Shown here: positions 14,088 through 17,153 of the stretch, one piece after another
How the letters are laid out: each line of letters starts with the position of its first letter
Numbering within the stretch: position 1 is the first letter of the stretch
Source of the DNA: Anaerolineales bacterium
GTDB taxonomy: Bacteria > Chloroflexota > Anaerolineae > Anaerolineales > UBA4823
DNA: 17,153 nt
NCBI GenBank assembly: GCA_020853835.1
Contig: JADYYC010000153.1
Span: forward strand, 1-17,153
Direction of reading: 5' to 3'
The notes under the pieces: model-generated
Told to the model about the DNA's origin: nothing
The model's database searches: none
What the model saw: the letters and a program-made list of their open reading frames with translations, nothing else
Translations under genes and position numbers: made by a program

Positions 14088-15539
14088 CTAACGCTGGATG
14101 AGCGGTATGAAAAGGTAGTTGTACCAGATTGCCTCGACCGGGCCAAAAAACTCGGTCGTGCTGGCTGTAACGACCTGGACCCAATATTTATACAGCACTC
14201 CGGGGCTTGCAGTGGAATCGGTAAATGTGTACGCCCCACCGGGGGAGATCCCCCCACCCGAGATCGAAGGGATCAAAGTATTATTGAGCTTTTGATTCGG
14301 TGTGTTCGTTGTTGAACGGTAAACGTTGAACCCCTGGACGTTCTCTTCGTAAGTGGTAATCCAGTCAAGCCGGATCGCGTTTAAGAGCGGGGTCGCCTCG
14401 AATGCAGTAATCGTGATTGTGGTGTTATTTCCCCCCGCCGAGAAGTCCGAGAATGAAGCGGCAGTCTTGGTGAAAGAGTGATTAGCGGGGTTCACAAAAG
14501 GACCGAGTTCCCAGGCATGATTGATGTACTGTATCCCATGCAGCAGGCTCTCCGTCCCTACCACATCGCTTTGAGTATAGGTGAAAATCGTCGTCGCGGA
14601 AATATTGTTGATGTCTTTGCTGTTCGTCACCCAGTAGCGTAATAGATGAAAAGGGAAGAAATTCTCTGTCTTACGCTGATTGACTACACGTACACAAATC
14701 CGTGGATACGACAGCAAGGTGCCGCTGTTGAGTGTGATTTTTGTTGGTGAATACTCCGGCGTGCCGGTTCGATCACCAATCGGAAAGTCAAAAGTCAGGC
14801 CCTCAGGTGGTACGCTTTCGTCAGAGCGAAAAACCTTACAAACCATTCCGTTCCCGTGCGTCGCAATCATGTTCGAAGCCGAAAATGAGCCGACAACCTT
14901 ACCTTGTGGCGCAATCTCAAGCGAGTATGAGCCTAGAAGAAGGTTGCCCGATTGCAAAGTAACCGTCATGAACACGCTCTCGTTGAAATCAAGCCGGACG
15001 TGTTGCGGGTTATTGATCACGATGTGGTAAAAAGACGTGACGGCATTCCCGCCGATGGATTGTTGGCTGGCGCCATTCATGACCAATGTGCCTTGATTTG
15101 AGCGGAAGACGCCGTTAGGACTCCTGGCGTAATTGCCAGTCAATGTCAACGTCCCTTGCGGCGCTACGAGCGCGCCCTGCTGCAGGTCGATGTTTCCATT
15201 CAGCGTCAGGCTGGAGGTCATCGATACCGTTATCGCTCGATTAAGCACAAGTGATTCGTTATACGTTCCACCAGCCACATAGACAAACCCGCCCAGGTCC
15301 ACCTGGCTGATGCCATATGTAATTGTGGCAAAAGCACAATCTGCATTCCCGCTGTACGGCAGGTTATATTGGCCGTTGCAAAGCGAATCATTGCCATCCG
15401 GACGCACATAAATTGGCGTGGCTGCGCGCACAGATTCAATCGGGCCCCACCAAGCAAGATAGACCAGAGTCAGTATCCCACCCAACATGACCGAACCTAT
15501 TGTAAAAATATATTTTTGGCTACTGACAATCTTCTTCAT
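14088..15539 (-). CDS. Secreted surface protein, beta-helix plus Fn3-like domain
   Basis: 483 residues. Residues 1-39 form a signal peptide ending SVRA. From 42 the sequence (IYVRPDGNDS, DCAFATITYGI, GGFVYVAGGTYNESLVL, then NGNIDLQQGALVAPQGTLTL) looks like a right-handed parallel beta-helix that begins with the usual 'DGND...CAFATI...AIS' cap. Residues 215-370 are a beta-rich middle of unknown type. Residues 374-465 resemble an Fn3-like domain (AIRLDWITTYEENVQGFNVYRST). The last residues, NYLFIPLIQR, form a hydrophobic-basic tail often seen at the ends of Chloroflexota exported proteins and possibly a sorting or anchoring signal. The start is fixed by SD AAGGAGAT just before ATG 15539. It has no enzymatic motif; a structural or adhesive role is only an inference. 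The upstream DNA is distinctly AT-rich. Confidence 0.85.
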   Translation of the reverse strand: MKKIVSSQKYIFTIGSVMLGGILTLVYLAWWGPIESVRAATPIYVRPDGNDSLCNGQYNLPYSGNADCAFATITYGISQVDLGGFVYVAGGTYNESLVLNRAITVSMTSSLTLNGNIDLQQGALVAPQGTLTLTGNYARSPNGVFRSNQGTLVMNGASQQSIGGNAVTSFYHIVINNPQHVRLDFNESVFMTVTLQSGNLLLGSYSLEIAPQGKVVGSFSASNMIATHGNGMVCKVFRSDESVPPEGLTFDFPIGDRTGTPEYSPTKITLNSGTLLSYPRICVRVVNQRKTENFFPFHLLRYWVTNSKDINNISATTIFTYTQSDVVGTESLLHGIQYINHAWELGPFVNPANHSFTKTAASFSDFSAGGNNTTITITAFEATPLLNAIRLDWITTYEENVQGFNVYRSTTNTPNQKLNNTLIPSISGGGISPGGAYTFTDSTASPGVLYKYWVQVVTASTTEFFGPVEAIWYNYLFIPLIQR

Positions 15540-15608
15540 CTGGATCTCCTTGAACCCACCATTTTTACACGAATCTTTTACAGAATATATCCATATTCAC
15601 ATAATCAC

Positions 15609-15617
15609 AATATAACA
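15609..15617 (-). promoter_or_regulatory. Extended -10 promoter (TGT-TATATT) of the surface protein gene
   Basis: Minus strand TGTTATATT, about 70 nt before the ATG at 15539, within an AT-rich stretch (15565-15650). No clear -35. The leader carries SD AAGGAGAT just before the ATG. Confidence 0.4.
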
Positions 15618-15680
15618 TTTTTTCGATTTTATTGCATTAAAGAAATAATGATCCGGCTTGCATCCAGCCCGGGCTTTTCA

Positions 15681-15689
15681 TGTTAAAAT
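15681..15689 (+). promoter_or_regulatory. Extended -10 promoter (TGT-TAAAAT) of hisS
   Basis: TGTTAAAAT places transcript starts near 15696. A TTGCAT at 15658-15663 is too far (20 bp) for a good -35. The leader of about 34 nt would include the inverted repeat at 15691-15714. Confidence 0.5.
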
Positions 15690-15690
15690 C

Positions 15691-15714
15691 CTTCCACTTA
15701 CATCACCGTGGAAG
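15691..15714 (+). promoter_or_regulatory. 7-bp inverted repeat at the hisS transcript start
   Basis: CTTCCAC (15691-15697) is the reverse complement of GTGGAAG (15708-15714), separated by 10 nt. It overlaps the predicted start of the hisS transcript and the purine run GGAAGG (15710-15715). It could be an operator. If transcription starts upstream of 15691, it could instead be an RNA hairpin covering the purine run. That run lies 14 nt from the ATG, too far for a standard SD. Confidence 0.35.
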
Positions 15715-15729
15715 GCCAGAATTCACAGC

Positions 15730-17010
15730 ATGAAATCAACCATTCAATCTGTCAAAGGCACCCGTGACTATTACCCTGAAGCGATGGCGGTGCGTAATTT
15801 CTTGTATGCCACCGCCAGGAAGGTCTCTGAATCGTTTGGTTATCAGGAATGGGATGCTCCTTTTCTTGAACCGCTTGAACTTTACGCAGCCAAGTCGGGT
15901 GAAGAGTTGGTGAAAGAGCAGGCTTTTGTCTTTCCCGACCGCGGCGGTGATCTGATTACTCTTCGCCCCGAGCTGACCCCCAGCCTGGCGCGCATGATTG
16001 CCCAGCGTCAAAAACAACTTGTTTACCCGCTGCGCTGGTGGTCGTGGGGGCCTTGCTGGCGTTATGAAAGGCCCCAGAAAGGCCGGACGCGCGAATTCTT
16101 CCAGTGGAATGTTGATTTAATCGGTGTGGACTCCCCTCAGGCAGATGCCGAGATGGTGGCAGTTGCAGCATCCTTCCTGCAACAGGCAGGCTTGCAGCCG
16201 GATCAGGTTCGTATATTGGTCAACAACCGCGCCCTGCTCGCCAGCGAGCTGGCCAGGATGGAAGTCCCGGAAGAACTGAGCAAATCCGTTTTCCGCCTGA
16301 TCGACCGCCGGGACAAGCTGTCCAATGAAAACTGGGAGGCTTACGCATTCGAGATAGGTTTAAACGCAGCCCAACTGCAAGGGTTGAAAAACCTGCTGGA
16401 GGATCAGGAACTGTGGCGCAAGTCGCCAAGCCTGGTGGATTGCTTCGAACTGATCGATGCCCTGGATCTTAAGGATTATGTGCGCTTTGCGCCCCACATT
16501 GTGCGCGGGTTAGATTACTATACCGGGACGGTGTTTGAAGCCTGGGACAATGACGGTGAGTTTCGGGCTATCCTGGGAGGCGGGCGCTATGACAATCTGG
16601 TAGCCGCCGTGGGCGGAGACCTGCTCCCAGCGGTCGGTTTTGCGATGGGCGACCTGGTCATCAGCCTGGTGCTCAAGAAATTTCACGCCCTCCCCTCTGA
16701 TATAGGCGCCTCCCCCGCGAGCATACTGGTCACTGCTTTTGACGAGAGCACCCTGCACCGCTCATTCGAGCTGGCTGCCAGCCTGCGCCGCGCCGGCTTC
16801 TCCACCGCCGTCTATCCGCAGATCACCAAACTCGCGACCCAATTCAAATATGGAGACCGGATGGGTTTCCGGATCATCCTGGTGATGGGACCCACCGAAC
16901 TGGCTCAGGGTCAGGTAACAGTGAAGGATCTGAGATTCGGCGAGCAGCAGACCATTCCACAAGCTGAATTGGTGGAGCATCTGCGCCGCCTGCTGACTGG
17001 TGAGAATTGA
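15730..17010 (+). CDS. hisS: Histidyl-tRNA synthetase
   Basis: A 426-residue class II aminoacyl-tRNA synthetase that charges tRNA-His. Motif 1 lies in the first 60 residues (VKGTRDYYPE). The histidine-binding LRPELTPSLAR (78-88) differs from the common LRPEGTA by Leu in place of Gly. Motif 2 spans WGPCWRYERPQKGRTREFFQ (Arg111, Glu113, Arg114). The HisRS signature VRGLDYYTGTVFE has Arg259. LGGGRYDNL (282-290) and GFAMGDL (303-309, the motif 3 region) follow. The C-terminal anticodon-binding domain spans about 328-426. The catalytic Arg and the C-terminal domain make this a true synthetase, not HisZ. ATG 15730 is preferred although the frame is open to 15658, because the -10 box at 15684 lies inside that extension. 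Its SD is poor. It stands alone in the window, divergent from the surface protein gene. Confidence 0.96.
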   Translation: MKSTIQSVKGTRDYYPEAMAVRNFLYATARKVSESFGYQEWDAPFLEPLELYAAKSGEELVKEQAFVFPDRGGDLITLRPELTPSLARMIAQRQKQLVYPLRWWSWGPCWRYERPQKGRTREFFQWNVDLIGVDSPQADAEMVAVAASFLQQAGLQPDQVRILVNNRALLASELARMEVPEELSKSVFRLIDRRDKLSNENWEAYAFEIGLNAAQLQGLKNLLEDQELWRKSPSLVDCFELIDALDLKDYVRFAPHIVRGLDYYTGTVFEAWDNDGEFRAILGGGRYDNLVAAVGGDLLPAVGFAMGDLVISLVLKKFHALPSDIGASPASILVTAFDESTLHRSFELAASLRRAGFSTAVYPQITKLATQFKYGDRMGFRIILVMGPTELAQGQVTVKDLRFGEQQTIPQAELVEHLRRLLTGEN

Positions 17011-17153
17011 TCCACGCCTGGATTCCTTGTGTGCAGGCAAAAGATGTCAGATAGCCAGGGGGAGAGTTGAGCGGCGTGCGCACAAAGAGCGCCACTCACC
17101 ACTGAGCCAGGCAGCCCGGGCTTTTGCGGTTTGAACTGCACCTTCGACGATCC
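17011..17153. other. Intergenic tail after hisS, no supported gene
   Basis: 143 bases without a convincing ORF, tRNA or terminator. It contains CAGCCCGGGCTTTT (17112-17125), an exact copy of 15665-15678 in front of hisS. The purpose of the repeat is unknown. Confidence 0.5.

Noticed and set aside
15658..15729. Extension of hisS to 15658.
   Set aside because: The predicted -10 box lies inside it, and HisRS normally starts near the VKGTRD block.
17060..17153. Possible tRNA near the right end (T-loop-like TTCAAAC on the minus strand, tRNA-Ser-like start on the plus).
   Set aside because: The flanking arms do not pair, and no acceptor stem or anticodon arm can be drawn.

Overview
The window looks like a chromosomal segment of a member of the Chloroflexota, most probably class Anaerolineae. 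This is inferred from style, not from a marker gene. The cues are several lipoproteins and secreted proteins with Thr/Pro-rich linkers, the 'ITQVVT(E/Q)I' stretch typical of Chloroflexota lipoprotein stalks, a surface protein ending in a hydrophobic 'FIPLIQR' tail, a CAP-domain secreted protein, and moderately GC-rich coding DNA. No rRNA, tRNA, CRISPR array, insertion sequence or phage gene was recognised.

Layout. Positions 1-1332 hold a divergent pair of envelope genes: a CAP/SCP-domain secreted protein cut by the left edge (-) and a lipoprotein with a concanavalin-like domain (+). Positions 1336-4245 are a minus-strand operon: a degenerate receiver fused to DUF309, then a nitroreductase, then leucyl aminopeptidase PepA. 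Divergent from it, 4300-6167 encodes a two-gene ABC exporter (ATPase and ABC-2 type permease), closed by a bidirectional terminator. Positions 6273-8542 are a minus-strand envelope operon: an L,D-transpeptidase with a twin-arginine-like leader, followed by two paralogous SH3-like lipoproteins that both appear to start at TTG. Divergent from it, 8718-13978 is a plus-strand operon: a possible 14-codon leader peptide, a ribose-phosphate diphosphokinase, a winged-helix AAA ATPase, an M14 zinc carboxypeptidase and an M24 Xaa-Pro-type peptidase. It ends at a long bidirectional hairpin. Positions 14088-15539 (-) encode a secreted beta-helix/Fn3-like surface protein, and 15730-17010 (+) encode histidyl-tRNA synthetase. 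The last 143 bases hold no gene I can support.

Regulation. Almost every transcription unit is preceded by a TATAAT-like -10 box, usually with the TGN extension and usually without a recognisable -35. Three of these boxes lie only 6-8 nt before the start codon (CAP protein, receiver-DUF309 protein, ABC ATPase), which suggests leaderless mRNAs. The rest of the window is ordinary housekeeping and envelope biology. The least ordinary parts are the receiver-DUF309 fusion, the prs-AAA-peptidase operon with its overlapping leader ORF, and the leaderless promoters.
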